DNA of 64,000 nt from Leptasterias polaris (lineage: Eukaryota > Echinodermata > Asteroidea > Forcipulatida > Asteriidae). The position numbers and the translations under genes were made by a program. The stretch covers positions 3,968,001 to 4,032,000 of the forward strand of contig JAZGTN010000002.1 in NCBI GenBank assembly GCA_037783415.1. Direction: 5' to 3'. Under the pieces are notes generated by a model, which saw only the letters and a program-made list of their open reading frames with translations, searched no databases and was not told the origin of the DNA. Positions 11,370 to 22,560 of the stretch are shown here, piece by piece; within the stretch, counting starts at the first letter, position 1, and every line of letters begins with the position of its first letter.

Positions 11370-11580
11370 ACACTGTCACACCTCGGCCAAGTTGGCTGGT
11401 GCGACCGGCTTAACACGCCGTCTTGCCAGGTTCTCTCCCCCATCAGCAAATCTCATCAGAGGTGGGCACCCCGCATCTGAGATCCTTCCCTCGGGGTTCG
11501 AACAAGTGTTAGAGAGCAGCCCCCGGCAACGGGGAAGGCCGGGACTCGGGAGCCTCGCCATGTCACCACCTCTACTTTAA
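11370..11580. other. CpG-rich patch, open on both strands, with tRNA-like B-box
   Basis: GC-rich sequence in which overlapping 61-62 codon frames are open on both strands, as expected where CpG and GC suppress stop codons. GGGGTTCGAACAAG resembles a polymerase-III B box, so this could be a diverged SINE head. I do not call either frame a gene. Confidence 0.35.
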
Positions 11581-13617
11581 TCACTTTCCGGGTTCGGGGG
11601 AAAGGGATATATCCCGCGCGTGATTTTCAAATGAGCTTATGCAAAATACATTTTGTGTTGGATGGAGATGGGTTTTGATTTGAGCTGTTGCCCGCGAGCG
11701 TTGTCTCTCGCTGTACTCCTCTGAGGCCTTTGGTGAGGCTTGCTGAGCGACCCTGCGGTTGCGAATTATGAATACTAAAAACTTCACTCTCATAATGCTC
11801 TCGTACTGTTTTCCCACCAAAAAAGAAGAAGACAAAATCATGGTTATTATGTCTGCTATTGATTTATTCGCCACTGATGTACCGATGCAAGAATTTTGTC
11901 AGAGGGCGTTCACATGGAAATGATTTCTCCGCCCGGGTGATTGTTCTACGATCAGAAATCATGCACTCGGTCGGGCAGCATAATTTAAAGGAAACTTTGT
12001 AGCAATTGTGGCGGCAGATTATGGCGTAGGGATCCAGCGTTCCTAATGACCGAGCGGGGGAAAAAAGACGCCGTTAACAGTCGACCATGAACATTGTGCA
12101 TACACGCTGAAGTAATTCCGATTTTTTAATTTAACTATATAACAAAAAATGATTGGGTATGGTTTTTATTCAGTCTTGTCTCTCGTTCCTGTTCCGTACC
12201 ACTCGTGAATGTGAGAATGTTCACCTGATAAAACTGATTGTGGTTTTAACATCCGTGTCTCTGAAGTGTGTATTGTATTTAGCTATTGACTGCTGCCAGG
12301 GTATCCTGCTCGATTGTCCACACATTTGGGAACGATCTAGCTTATAGACTCTGCTCCTTCGGGTAATCTGATACTTGGAGGAAAAAAATCCCAACCCATG
12401 AAACGTCAACTTGTTCTGCTCTGATCGGTCTTTGCAAATATACGATTAGTGGCGCCATTCGGGGGGGGGGGGTCTACGGTGATCCTATTTTCCAGATTAA
12501 TCATTCAACTTATTGGAAGTACCTCTTTTTGTAATCGAAAACAGACACATCAACACAATACATGAAACAAAATGGCTGCACAAAATTATGTTGAGACTAA
12601 TTGGATTTATTGAAAATAAACTGACAAATTATACTAACCAGGAGAATTCGATTCACATCTTTGAAAATGGCTTACGCCTAATTAAAAATTGCAGAAAAAT
12701 ACATTATTTTCAGAATGAAAACAATTCTTCAAAGCTGTTCATTTTAATGTGATAAGTTGGTTGATTTTGTTTGGTATAATTGTGGTGGTTTTGTTTGGTG
12801 TGTGTGGTGGGGGCGTGTTTAATTTACTCAGAGTAAATTAGACACCCGTCGAACCAAACCATATTTTTATCGGTCATCGATTTGAAGACGGCTCCTCCCA
12901 TGCTGCATAATAATAAAGTGGTACCCGTTTTTAAAAATGGTATACACCGTTCTGCTCGAACCCTCGTTTTTTTTTTATACATCATCTGTGCATAGAAACC
13001 GGAAATCGAGTTCGATTTTTTCCCTCCTAGAAATCCATTGGTAAAAAATTACTTTTGGCAGTGTTTAGTGTCCGTGCAATCCGTTCAAATGCTTCAATGG
13101 ACCTTTCTCACGGCGCAGACTTCTTGGGCTTTTTCTTTCTCTGTGTCCTGTGCTGGCTCAAATTAGTGGAGACGAGACTGCATATGGATACAGTCTGACC
13201 CCATTTTCAGGGTATATTCGTTGTTGCTATTGTAGACAGGGAACCAGACGAGGATAGTGCCAGGTCTTGAGTTCATAAGCTCTTTTCGAAAGCACGGTTT
13301 ATAGGCTGCAGTTCCGACTCTATATCCAAACAGTTCGGATACCGTACCGAAAGAGCAAGTTTTCAAAATTACTCGTTGTTTCGAAAACGGACATGATAAT
13401 TATAGTCCAATACCCATCGCTGCATCTAAGTCTGGATCCTAGACTTCTCATAAACATTGCGGCAGGGGATTTCTTTGTAGGGCTGACTTTGCTGGCTCTT
13501 TCCATTGGTTGGTTTTGGGTGATTTCGTGTGTGTAGTCATCGACCAAACTTGACGTTTATTTTGGCCGATCTACCTTACACCATTTTTCATTTCTGGCGT
13601 AAGTGCCGATTTTTTGC
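11581..13617. other. Anonymous sequence
   Basis: Holds a GC-rich start (11581-11770), a poly-G run (about 12461-12471) and the palindrome AATTTACTCAGAGTAAATT (12820-12838). No supported gene or matched repeat. Confidence 0.35.
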
Positions 13618-13980
13618 TTAAAGGTATTATACAGGATTGGCAGAGCTGACAAAATAATCACAGACAGTGTTCATGTTTTGTGTAATCAACCACATACATG
13701 AAATAACAAACCTGTGAAAATTTGAGCTCAATTGGTCATCGAGGTCACGAGAAAATAGTGAAAAGAGACCTTATGTGTTTTCTGTTTTTCAAACATCGAG
13801 TTTATTATCGCGCGCGATAAAAACTATTGTTTTACTCATTTCTCAGAAACGATAGCATTTTAGGCAGAAATATTTTAAGGAACCCTTTCTACCATTACTT
13901 ACTTTAAATCATGTAAGTTATGTGTGAATCTGTGAACATTTGTGTTTTTCGATCTTACCAATAGTGTACAGGGCCTTTAA
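13618..13980 (+). mobile_element. MITE family A, copy 2
   Basis: Nearly identical to 761-1123 over its full 363 bp: TTAAAGG/CCTTTAA ends, a central TCGCGCGCGA palindrome, and the shared GTGAAAATTTGAGCTCAAT box. The high identity of copies 13 kb apart implies recent amplification. Confidence 0.88.
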
Positions 13981-14053
13981 ATCATGTAAGTTACATGTGA
14001 ATCTGTGAACATTTGTGTTTTTCGATCTTACCAATAGTGTACAGGGCCTTTAA
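13981..14053 (+). repeat. Tandem copy of the family-A right end (73 bp)
   Basis: The final ~72 bp of the preceding element (ATCATGTAAGTTA onward to GGCCTTTAA) is repeated directly after it with a small change (TTACATG for TTATG). Copy 2 therefore has two right termini. Confidence 0.85.
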
Positions 14054-14437
14054 AGACAAGGTACTTTTGGTAATTGTCAAGGACAAGTAATAAGTATCCT
14101 CTTTTGGTGTATCCCAACATATGCATAAAATAACAAACCTTTGAAAACTTGGGCTCAATTAGTCATCGAAGTTGCAAGAAAATAATGATAGAAAAAACAC
14201 CCTTTTTGCATAGAATCGTGTGCTTTCAGATGCCTGAGAAAGGCTTCATTTCTGAAGCCTTTCAGTTTCAAATGTTTGGTTGAAAAATTACCCCTTTCTC
14301 TTAAACTTCATTACTTCAAAAGGTGTCGTTTCTAACAATGTTTTATAATAATATGAGCAGCTCTGCAGTGCTCTTTACCAAATAACTTGTTATGGTCAGT
14401 AAATTGTGGAGTAATTATCAAAAGTACACCCTGCCTT
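14050..14437 (-). mobile_element. MITE family D, copy 2 (inverted)
   Basis: Reverse-complement match to 35333-35710. The first part carries TTTTGGTAATTGTCAAGGAC, ATGCATAAAATAACAAACC and the AGCTCAAT-type box (here GGGCTCAATTAGTCATCG). The middle has AAAGGCTTCATTTCTGAAGCC, a central hairpin. The far end is AAAGTACACCCTGCC. It shares the TTAA at its edge with the family-A end before it, so the two elements abut. Confidence 0.78.
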
Positions 14438-15095
14438 GAATTGAAGCAGAGATATACAAAAAAAATAGGCCCAGCATCCTTGAAGTCAAATTCCAATTCC
14501 ATAATGACTGTTACATGATCTCCCATTTAGTGTCGGTCCGACCTAGGAATATGAATTGACTTAATTACAGGATCTAGACTAATTTATGGATTTAATGTAA
14601 GGCTCTACTCCCCCGGATACAGAAGAGCGATATATTTGCCCTAAAGGCGATACGTGGGAAGAAACTCTTCAGTTTTGTGTTTTGTTTTAATCGCACTCTG
14701 TAGAAAAAAACATTGTGTATTCATTGATGATATTGGTGGCACAGTTGCCAAGTTCATAACATCGGTCTGTCATTGCGACGCAAAAAATACTTATGTTTTT
14801 TTTACAAATTGAAGCTTTTACATTTGCTTTATACAATTTCTTTATATACAAAAGGCTCAAAATTTGTTTTCTTCTCTGTTTCCTTTTTATGTATCTTCGG
14901 GTCTTGTACTTATTAAATTGGTTCTCACTCATTACACTGGTTCCGACCTTCTCCCTCGAAAGCTTTCTGTACGCACTACCTATTCTCGGGGGTTGTTGTA
15001 CCCGAACTCATACTCGTAAACATTACTCAACTGCATCTCTACACTAGTCCTAGTATTTGTACACAAGCAAATTAGGTAAATCTATTTTGTTATAA
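14438..15095. other. Anonymous AT-rich sequence
   Basis: Overlapping frames are open on both strands at 14687-15047. They are rich in F/L/Y/K, as expected for AT-rich non-coding DNA. No gene is supported. Confidence 0.4.
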
Positions 15096-15260
15096 CCACA
15101 AGGAAAACTGACTGGCACCCCGAACAAAGATATTGACAAGGGAGGGAGACCGCCAACATAGGGCTAGATAAGCTCAGTTGGTAGAGCACCGGTACGTTAA
15201 TCCGGAGGTCGTTGATTCAAATCCCACTTAAGTCAATTTTTTTTTGTTTAATCCAAAATC
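15096..15260 (+). mobile_element. tRNA-derived SINE (type S1), copy 1
   Basis: The tRNA-like core at 15161-15236 contains an A-box-like AGCTCAGTTGG and a B-box-like GATTCAAATCC, and is followed by a T run. About 65 bp upstream (ACTGACTGGCACC, ATATTGACAA, GGGAGACCGCCAACATAGGG) and the downstream TTTGTTTAATCCAAAATC are also shared with the copy at 22385-22560. It is therefore a dispersed repeat and not a working tRNA gene. Pol III promoter boxes would drive its transcription. Confidence 0.75.
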
Positions 15261-15819
15261 TTGTAAATGTATTTTGTAAGTCCTCCTCATGATTTTGTAT
15301 TTCTTGTATGATTCTTGTAGATCCACTGTTAGTGTTTAAATCTATTTTAATTGGGGTATGTTGGCTCAGACTGAGCCGTTTGATTGGTTCTCTGACTAAA
15401 GTTTGTATTCTGCACATGAATGGTGTGTACTTCACGCTTGTCGCTTTTGTACTTGCCCTTAAACTTACACACTCAAACAAACAAAAATACTCCATTGAGG
15501 TTCACATGACGTGTAACTTGCGCAAATTATAATGATTGTTTGGAGGCTGGATTGGTGATGCTGGGGTAGTGATGAACTTGCTTTAAGTGGCCCGAATCCA
15601 TCGTCTTGGATGTTGGATTTCAATTTGTTTCATTGATGAGATTGTTGGGGGAGGGGGTAGGGATGGATCCTGGGTACGGTCGACTGCTGCACTTGGCTGA
15701 ATCATTTTGAAGGTGTTTTTCGTTTGAGGGTGGTATTACGGTCCACTTGACAAAGTAACAAGTATAGCAGATTACCGGGTGTGCTTTGAGGATCAGTAAT
15801 GATGCGGTAAGGAGGCTTC
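15261..15819. other. Anonymous sequence
   Basis: A 92-codon minus-strand frame and a 74-codon plus-strand frame overlap each other here. Neither resembles a known protein. Confidence 0.35.
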
Positions 15820-15920
15820 TGGTCTCGGCAAGTTTTTCTTGGTCCGATTCTGCTTGGGCCTCTTGAAAGTCGGTTGACTTGGTTTCGTTTGGTTTTCTTG
15901 TTGGGTGGGGTGGGGGAGTT

Positions 15921-15934
<14 letters not shown>

Positions 15935-15951
<17 letters not shown>

Positions 15952-15952
15952 G
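15935..15952 (+). repeat. Poly-G (18) after (GT)n
   Basis: A GT microsatellite runs directly into 18 G residues, the mirror image of the C-plus-CA tracts elsewhere. Confidence 0.9.
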
Positions 15953-15981
15953 TCAGGATGTAGTCAACGTAGGCTAAATGT

Positions 15982-16143
15982 ATGATGGCCCGGAAGGGAC
16001 ATCGCATATCGCACACAATTTGTGCACACAATTTGAGAGTAATTTCACGACACTGCACACGTCTGCGCACATATTTGCGATATATTTCACGACATTTCAT
16101 GCGCATATACTTGCGATATGTGATGTCTCTTCAGGGCCACCAT
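15982..16143. mobile_element. Family H foldback element, copy 2
   Basis: The ends ATGATGGCCCGGAAGGGACA and GTCTCTTCAGGGCCACCAT are inverted and match the termini at 1179-1290. The interior consists of CGCATAT, GCGCATA and TTTCACGACA words that can fold. It is longer and more diverged than copy 1. No clear target duplication remains. Confidence 0.7.
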
Positions 16144-16372
16144 ACTAGTGTGACAACCCTACCTAATGAAACCGTTCTGTTAGTTTTATTAGGTAGATAC
16201 AACGTGTGTGCAGTTTGTACGCACGGCTCCTGGGAGGAATTTCATAGAGCTGCTTAAGCGCAGGCCTACACATTTTGCTGAGCACAAAGAACTTTGCTAA
16301 GCAGGAATGGTCACCAATCAAAATAGTGAGGCAAATTGACTTGCCAAGTCAGCAATAGAAGCAACAATGCTG

Positions 16373-16575
16373 GGCAAGTTGTATTGGTCCACCGAGAATG
16401 GTGTGGTCTGACTTTGCTTGAGTGTCTTGGAAGTCAGTTTTCATTTATTTAATTTTTTTTTGAGGGGGGGGTGATGAAGTCTACATAATGTGACAACCTT
16501 AGCTAATTATCTAGCCGTTCTAGGTAGATCATAATAATGCTGTGCAGTGATCAGTTTGTCTGGAAGGCTCTGCTA
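16373..16575 (+). repeat. Right copy of the local duplication (unfilled)
   Basis: Aligns with 15820-16237 but lacks the foldback insertion, so it provides the empty site for family H. The segment between the two copies (16238-16330) holds a family-E remnant (GAATTTCATAGAGCTGCTTAAGC type). Confidence 0.65.
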
Positions 16576-17135
16576 ATTCCACATTAGTTCGATTCAGCTG
16601 CTTGGGACGGCGACGTATTGCTGATTCAATTATATGTCTCCGTAGTCCGTTACCGTGAACGCTTATTTGCTCATCTGTGTGTTACCAACGTGACTTTTGG
16701 CGCGCTCCGTCCTCCGCCGTCTGCCTTGGGTGTCACGAAGATCATACACGGGTGACGTCATGGTTTACTCAGTGCCCGCCTCGTGTGCCCTGGCCAGTCA
16801 TCTCTGGCGTTTGTCTGCGGTTCCCGCTCCGTATTTATTATATATTTTGGGACGGGAAAAAACTCTCTCAAACATTGACTTTGCGTGGCTTTATGTGTGA
16901 TGCATGTTCCGTTTGTGACACTGCGGAGGTGAAAGTAAAATCGTCTGTTAATTGTTTGCTGTCTGACACTCGCAATCTACCAATCTAATGATCATTTTGT
17001 TATCTGTTGACCTTATTATCACTTCTTCGCACATTTCGTAATCACATCATTCTGATGAAATTATACAAGAACTGATAGCAAAAGCGTCTCCAATAAACTT
17101 CATTGTTACTAGTTTACAAACCGAGTAGTTGATTA
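16576..17135. other. Anonymous sequence with a CRE palindrome
   Basis: An exact TGACGTCA is at 16753-16760 in a moderately CpG-rich stretch. A 103-codon frame (16677-16988) is cysteine-rich towards its end but unrecognised. I leave it uncalled. Confidence 0.35.
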
Positions 17136-17138
17136 CTT

Positions 17139-17350
17139 AATCAATCAATCAACAAATCAACAAATAATTGAATAAATCAATCAATCAATCAAATAATCAA
17201 TCAACCAATCAATACATCGATACATATATAGATAACAAATAATATTATTTATATCACTCTATTTTTTGTATATTTTTGGTATATATATCGTGAGTGCCTA
17301 AATAAAGTATTACCAGTTATGGTATTATGAATCGATCAATCAATCAATCA
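17139..17350 (+). repeat. (ATCA)n microsatellite, two blocks
   Basis: ATCA/AATC units at 17139-17216 and again at 17331-17354 flank an AT-rich segment that contains CCTAAATAAAGTATTACC. The second block touches the left edge of the SINE that follows. Confidence 0.85.
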
Positions 17351-17352
17351 AT

Positions 17353-17608
17353 CATTCTGGTTGGCGCTGTGGTTTTTTCTGTGGACCCCGGTTCAAATCT
17401 CACCTCAGACCCGGAGCCTTGCATGTGACAATATTGGGGTTTTCAGTCCCTACCTCATTGCATGGTTCTCCCCATTCGGGGTTTTCCCAACCACATCGAA
17501 AAATGAACATTTCTTCTCGTTTCCCAATCACCCTCCTGTTATTGGCGCTTGTGCTGTTGGATGTGTCATGAAATAAAAGTATTAAACAAATAAATAAATA
17601 AACCAATA
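17353..17608 (+). mobile_element. tRNA-derived SINE (type S2), copy 1
   Basis: The head GGTTGGCGCTGTGG is A-box-like, and CCGGTTCAAATCTC is B-box-like. The body then carries GAGCCTTGCATGTG, GGGGTTTTCAGTCCCTACC and a (AAAT)n tail (about 17567-17605). The head and middle match 58110-58275 in the same order. No coding capacity. Confidence 0.65.
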
Positions 17609-19525
17609 ACAAAATCACTGCATAAATAATTATGTGAAAGTATCATATTAATCGTCTGTTTGGGAAGAGCGATTTTTGTTCTCTAGTTTTCAATAAACGC
17701 AACATACAACCAACATGGAAAGCAATTCCATCAAATTAGACTGTCACGTTTAGGTGAAAAACAAAAGTTTTTTTCTCAGGGATTTTGTGCAAGTATATGA
17801 TCAGGCTTGTTTCGTTTGTGGCAATCGAATCAAGTATATGGGTTCTACAATGCCATTTTCTCATCCCTGACAGTGTTTTAGACATAATTGTTTCCTTTGA
17901 GTTTTGGTTCTGGACATAAAGTCTATAATAAGGTAGCTTTCAGTTTGCAACTAAGCGGGGTTTTTTGGGTTTTTTTTTATAACCAATGCTGTACTTGATT
18001 TTTTTTTATTTTACCTCGTGTTGAGCTAACTATCATATGACTCCAAATTTGAACCATACATGAATTGAACTTGTTTTCTTCCCAAGCAGAACTTAATGTT
18101 AAGGCGTTATGTGGAAACTGATTGTGCAACTGCATGGCTCTCAGACGCACCTCCATTTATGGAAATTACCACTGTGTTACAATTTCCATCTGTCTTTGTT
18201 TGGATAATGTGGTTTATTACTCGATCAAAAATCATAAATCAGCAGACTGTGCAACTAGCTTTCTTGTTCCTGCATTGCCAGCAAAAATAACCCTTTCGAA
18301 TTTGCGCCATAAATCTCACCTACGAGTGAAACAAGAAACTACCGGATGACAAACAACAACACAAAAACCATCATGCTCGATTGGCCATGACTTAATAAGG
18401 ATACCACGGACTGAAAATCACTGGCGTGTTCGTCCAGTAGTATACAAGAAAAGAGGTAAGGAAAGAGAGAGGGGGGAAAATCCCCGTTGTGTTTGTCCAA
18501 ATAACCATAATTAACCTGAGATTGAAGTATTTATAAGATTACATAGAACCAATAACAGTTTTAACTGGCGACCGCGAGCCAGCGTAATACCAGCTCCCTG
18601 CCTCTCGTCCTCTTGGCGCGCCTGACAAATGAAACAAAAAACGCGCGCTGATCCAGCTTCCCGGGCCGTAGGATTTACGCTCCACTTGGCGGAAATTCTG
18701 TTGCTAAGTGCTACAATTTGGGTCCGGTGTTAATGACTTAGCAGACGATCAGCCTGGTGGGATGTCTGCCGTCTAGCCGCGTATTATTCTTGGGTTTACT
18801 GTAACGAGAACGGGAATCCGAACGTACACTCGCACAGAGCCCCTTCATCATGTAATAGAATGACTGACTATTTGCTTTACCAAATTAAATGAAGCTGCTC
18901 CCGTATGTGACGTCAGGAGAGGCTGACTGTGCACATGCGAGGGAGTTGGGGTGCTGGCCGCATCCGATTGTACGTGGATCGTCATGGATTGTGTTTATAA
19001 AGCGGAATAATGTATATGCTTCACTTTATCCTAATTTCATCACTAGAATGAGATTTGATCCCCACGTTTGATAGAGGATGACCTCGATTTTGTTTTATCA
19101 ATCCATTGGAATAATCATTTTCCTGTTTAAAGACAATATGAGGCCAAATGTTGATAATGTCCCTTTCGATTGGATGCTAATAACTATAGTTGGCGCTGAT
19201 GCTAATGATTCATCAAAATTATCGAGTATTTTTATTAAGTGACTTTGTAAATTTACTAATTCTGTTTTAATGTTAACATTGTCTCAATTTAGCCTTTGGC
19301 GATAAGTGCATTGTTTTTAATAACTCAGTAGAAGAACTGTCCGAAAATCAAGGAAAAAAAATTATGTTTGATGAATCTGACCTTGTTACTAATTGCCCGG
19401 TCAGACAAAACAAACAAACTTCACAACTGATTAAAAAGGGCAAAACATCCACGTGCGTAAACGGTTTGTGTGTCTTTATATTCTTTCACACACAAAGTGT
19501 CAACTTATTGAGCCCTGTGAGCTGC
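17609..19525. other. Anonymous sequence with a GC-rich patch and CRE
   Basis: 18560-18870 is CpG-richer than its surroundings (GGCGCGCC, ACGCGCGCTG). An exact TGACGTCA is at 18908-18915. No ORF of note. Confidence 0.4.
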
Positions 19526-19904
19526 TTAAAGGCATTGTACACGTTTGGTAATTACTCAAAATATATATTAGCATAAAAACTTACTTGGTAACGAGCAACG
19601 GAGAGCTGTTGATAGTATAAAACATTGTGAGAAACGACTCCCTCTGAAGTGTAACGTAGTTTTTGAGAAAGAGGTAATTTCTCACTCAAATAATAAAAGA
19701 CTTCTGGCCAGAAGCCTTTTATTCCTATCTGAAAGCACATATAATTTGTACAACAAGGGTGTTTTTTCTTTCATAATTTTCTTGCAACTTCAATGACCAA
19801 TTGAGCTCAAATTTTCACAGGTTTGTTATTTTATGCATATGTTGGGATACACCAAGTGAGAATACTGGTCTTTTACAATTACAAAACGTGTTCAGTGCCT
19901 TTAA
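19526..19904 (+). mobile_element. MITE family C, copy 1
   Basis: A 379-bp element with TTAAAGG at the left and GCCTTTAA at the right, and inner inverted blocks (TGTACACGTTTGGTAATTAC against GGTCTTTTACAATTACAAAAC). A perfect palindrome, CTTCTGGCCAGAAG (19701-19714), lies at the midpoint. The right half holds AGCTCAAATTTTCACAGG and GTTGGGATACACCAAGTGAG, shared with family D. Non-coding. Confidence 0.88.
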
Positions 19905-20065
19905 TAAGCACAAAAGGTAGGGAAGCACAATAAGGTTAGCAGATTAAGGTTTCCAGACAAAACACCATGTCACTTCCACCTTCTCTGACTGGTATTCTTG
20001 CTAAGCAGAAAACTGTTAAGCAATTTGTTTTGCTGCAGCAGGCTCTCTTAAAATTGGGTCTTGAT
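19905..20065. repeat. GCTTAAC/CTTAGCAG-rich repeat remnant
   Basis: Ends with GCTAAGCAGAAAACTG, GTTAAGCAATTTG and TTAAAATTGGGTC. This is the reverse-oriented terminus of family E, joined directly to the family-C element before it. Confidence 0.45.
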
Positions 20066-20314
20066 TGTAAGCACAATCAATGCTCTTTACTCATTAACAT
20101 TGACCGTCGGAACTGATGGGTTGGAATTGAAGATGGATGCGTCATTTCTGGCCCCGTATAAGGTTTGATTGAGCAGTTTTTTTGTGTGTGTTTTGGTGAG
20201 ATTTTGTTTTGGGTTTTATTCCTGGTTTTATTCCTGGTTTTTATCTTTGGCTCTGCTGAATGGATATGCACATCGAGGAGAAAGGAATTAATTAAGTCCG
20301 TGCTGGTCTGCAAT

Positions 20315-20400
20315 TTTAATAATTTAATAATAATAATTTAATAACTAGTTCTTATAATATAGCGCATTTCACAATAACGGTCTCAATGCGCTTTACATTG
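20315..20400. repeat. Dispersed-repeat fragment with ATAGCGCATTTCACAA
   Basis: (TAA)n-like units followed by TATAGCGCATTTCACAATAA and TCTCAATGCGCTTTACA. I remember this sequence type as a common retrotransposon-end fragment in marine invertebrates. It has no second copy in this window. Confidence 0.4.
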
Positions 20401-21289
20401 TGTGATCAAAGATACTAATTAACTGTATTTTTACCGCTGTGATGTTGCTGTGGTTTATTGTGGAATGTTTCGCAAATGAAGTGTGTGGGAGTGGGTGCCC
20501 GTGCAGGCGAAGTCTTTTAGCAATCACGGTGAAAGTTAACACTTGAGGGCGCTTGGTAATGCTGTAATTATTTTGATGAAACGATGACATCAACGCTATA
20601 CATATTATTAGCCAACAGTGAACATTACAGTTATAATGTTTGAACCTAAACAGACAAAAATACCGCATTTATCTTTAAGAAAATACGATTTTTTTTAAAC
20701 CTCAACCCCAAAGATCAAACAATTAAACAAACAACCCAACAAACAAACAAATAAACCCTGGGGTTTTTAGAGTGGTGCTTTAGGGTCAATATACAACAAT
20801 ATTTCTCAGTCATATTTGGATCCTTTTGGGGGGTTTTTCGCCTTTCAAAAGTTGACCATGAGGTTGTTTTGAGCATCATCCGTCGGACATATTCAATTTG
20901 ATTCCATTTGCGAAATAATAAATGATCAATCATGCGACCGGCTGGTTCGTATCCAAAACCTAAATACCATGTGATGAAATTAGATAACCATAATCTCATT
21001 ATCTCTCGATTATTTGTTGATTTTATATTTTATAATTGTTGTTTTGCCTGGCTGGTGATCGGCAGCGAGTCATTATTGTTTGGATTATTATATTTACCCA
21101 AAACAGAGAGTTCTCACTAACAACCTTCTACAAATCTGCTAATATTCCCGCGGTCTACGATCGCCTCAAGCTACCGTGGGACTGTCTTGTCCTGACGTGG
21201 GTCAGTTTCTTCCGGTGCATGGGTGGTGCAAAGAGCTGGGGGTCATTGGTCACCCAGGGCACGGGGCAGGGTCTGGAGGACCACCATGT
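20401..21289. other. Anonymous sequence
   Basis: Short open frames on both strands, none recognisable. Contains a CAAACAAACAA-type simple stretch near 20720-20755. Confidence 0.35.
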
Positions 21290-21425
21290 AAAGGTATACC
21301 TTTGGTAATTATTCAAAAATTAATTACCATAAAAACTTACTTGGTAAGAAGCACTGCAGCTGTTGATAATGTATACAATTTTGAGAAACAATTCCCTTCA
21401 AAGGAATGTGGTTTTAGAGAGGGAT
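21290..21425 (+). repeat. Left-end fragment of MITE family C/D
   Basis: AAAGGTATACCTTTGGTAATT, AACTTACTTGGTAAGAAGCAC, GCTGTTGATAATGTA and GAGAAACAATTCCCTTC match the first ~120 bp of families C and D. The central palindrome and right half are missing. Confidence 0.65.
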
Positions 21426-21595
21426 TCAAAACATTTCGTTCTGAAGAATGTTTCTGCATTAAACACTTCTCAGTTTGTGTATTCCAATTGCGGATTGTTC
21501 TTCCTGCGTGGACATAACCGCTCATGATTTTCGGCGATATCTCAAAAACGTTACCATCTCTTGAATTGAAATAATCACAGTTAAGTTTGATTGTA

Positions 21596-21937
21596 TAGAC
21601 CATGTTACCTTTGTTTACAGAGTGGTGACCTTGTACATTTTAAAGCGTTTCCTGCCAGGCAAGATACTACACGGGCTATATGGGAAAATTTACATTTTGT
21701 GTCATAATTTTCACATAAATTCAAAATTTACAAAAGCAACAGCTGTACAGCTTTTGAGATGTCCCCCCTTTCTTCATATCAAAAGTTGAGAAAAATCCGA
21801 CAGTGCAATCTCTATAAAACATAAGATTTGTTGTTTTCTTCCATTGATCTGTGTACAAATGTGCCTGCACTCCCTGCAGGAAGTCCAGGCTTTGTGGCTC
21901 TTTTGTAAACATGTGATGTCACAGGTCACATCGTCTA
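21596..21937 (+). mobile_element. MITE family F, copy 1
   Basis: A 342-bp element starting TAGACCATGTTACC and ending CACATCGTCTA, an inverted terminal repeat with one decayed base. A closely similar copy sits at 51967-52300. TA at the extreme ends suggests a Tc1/mariner-like target duplication. The interior (GATACTACACGGGCTATATG, CAGCTTTTGAGATGTCCCCC) is non-coding. Confidence 0.82.
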
Positions 21938-22183
21938 TATATCTACATTTATATAGGATTAAAAGAACCGAACGGCTCCAAAAACCAAAGGTAAACTTTG
22001 CCTTTAAATAAAGTTATGTCTTGTAATAAAATATTTTTAAGCGTGTTTTTTCTGGCTTTACGATGACGTAGGCCTACTTATACTAAATATCTCATTCGAT
22101 CCAATTCAGTATTACTTGCAATGTGCAGAAGAAGGAATAAAACCATAAACTGACTATTTTAATTCCAGACAAATACAAATTAC

Positions 22184-22291
22184 CAGATATCAAATAACAA
22201 ACCACAAGGGAAACTGACTAGGTGAATTTTACCCAAAATCATTAACATTTTACCCAGTCAGTTTCCCTTGTGGTTTGTTATTTGATATCTG
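22184..22291. repeat. Perfect 36-bp inverted repeat, 36-bp spacer
   Basis: The left arm (22184-22219) reads CAGATATCAAATAACAAACC and on through AAGGGAAACTGACT. The right arm (22256-22291) is its exact complement. Part of the arm (ACCACAAGGGAAACTGACT) is also found just upstream of the S1 SINE copy at 15096, so one arm may derive from SINE-flanking sequence. Confidence 0.9.
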
Positions 22292-22384
22292 ATATATAAA
22301 AAAAGTCGCATCCCCTTATGGTGATCCCCTGGCTGCCGCTTCCCAGGTTGTATCGTATACTTGGGTGTGATCCCTGGCTACACG

Positions 22385-22560
22385 GCAGTTTACGGTTGAA
22401 TGGCTTCTGACTGGCACCCACCGAACAAGGATATTGACAATATAGGGAGACCGCCAACATAGGGCTAGATAGCTCAGTTGGTAGAGCGCCGGCACGTCTC
22501 CGGAGGTCGTTGGTTCAAATCCCGCTCTAGTCAATTTTTCTTTGTTCAACCCAAAATCAA
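22385..22560 (+). mobile_element. tRNA-derived SINE (type S1), copy 2
   Basis: The tRNA-like core at 22462-22533 has TAGCTCAGTTGGTAGAGCG (A box) and GGTTCAAATCCCGCTCTAG (B box and acceptor side). GGCTAG can pair with CTAGTC. The anticodon region is four bases shorter than in copy 1, so it would not make a normal tRNA. A T run follows. Shared flanks with copy 1 mark it as a repeat. Confidence 0.78.

Larger units (their letters stand above)
15820..16237 (+). repeat. Left copy of an old local duplication, with nested foldback
   Basis: GGCAAGTTTTTCTTGGTCC, CTTGAAAGTCGGTT, a G-rich run, TGTGACAACCCTACCTAATG and TTAGGTAGAT align in order with 16373-16575 (GGCAAGTTGTATTGGTCC, TTGGAAGTCAGTT, a G run, TGTGACAACCTTAGCTAATT, CTAGGTAGAT). 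The 162-bp family-H foldback lies only in this copy, so it inserted after the duplication. Confidence 0.7.

Noticed and set aside
15161..15236. Functional tRNA gene
   Set aside because: The core is shared with 22462 and 51222 together with long flanks, the anticodon regions differ in length, and stems are mismatched. A tRNA-derived SINE explains it.
22462..22533. Functional tRNA gene with pol III terminator
   Set aside because: A four-base deletion in the anticodon region and repeat-type flanks.
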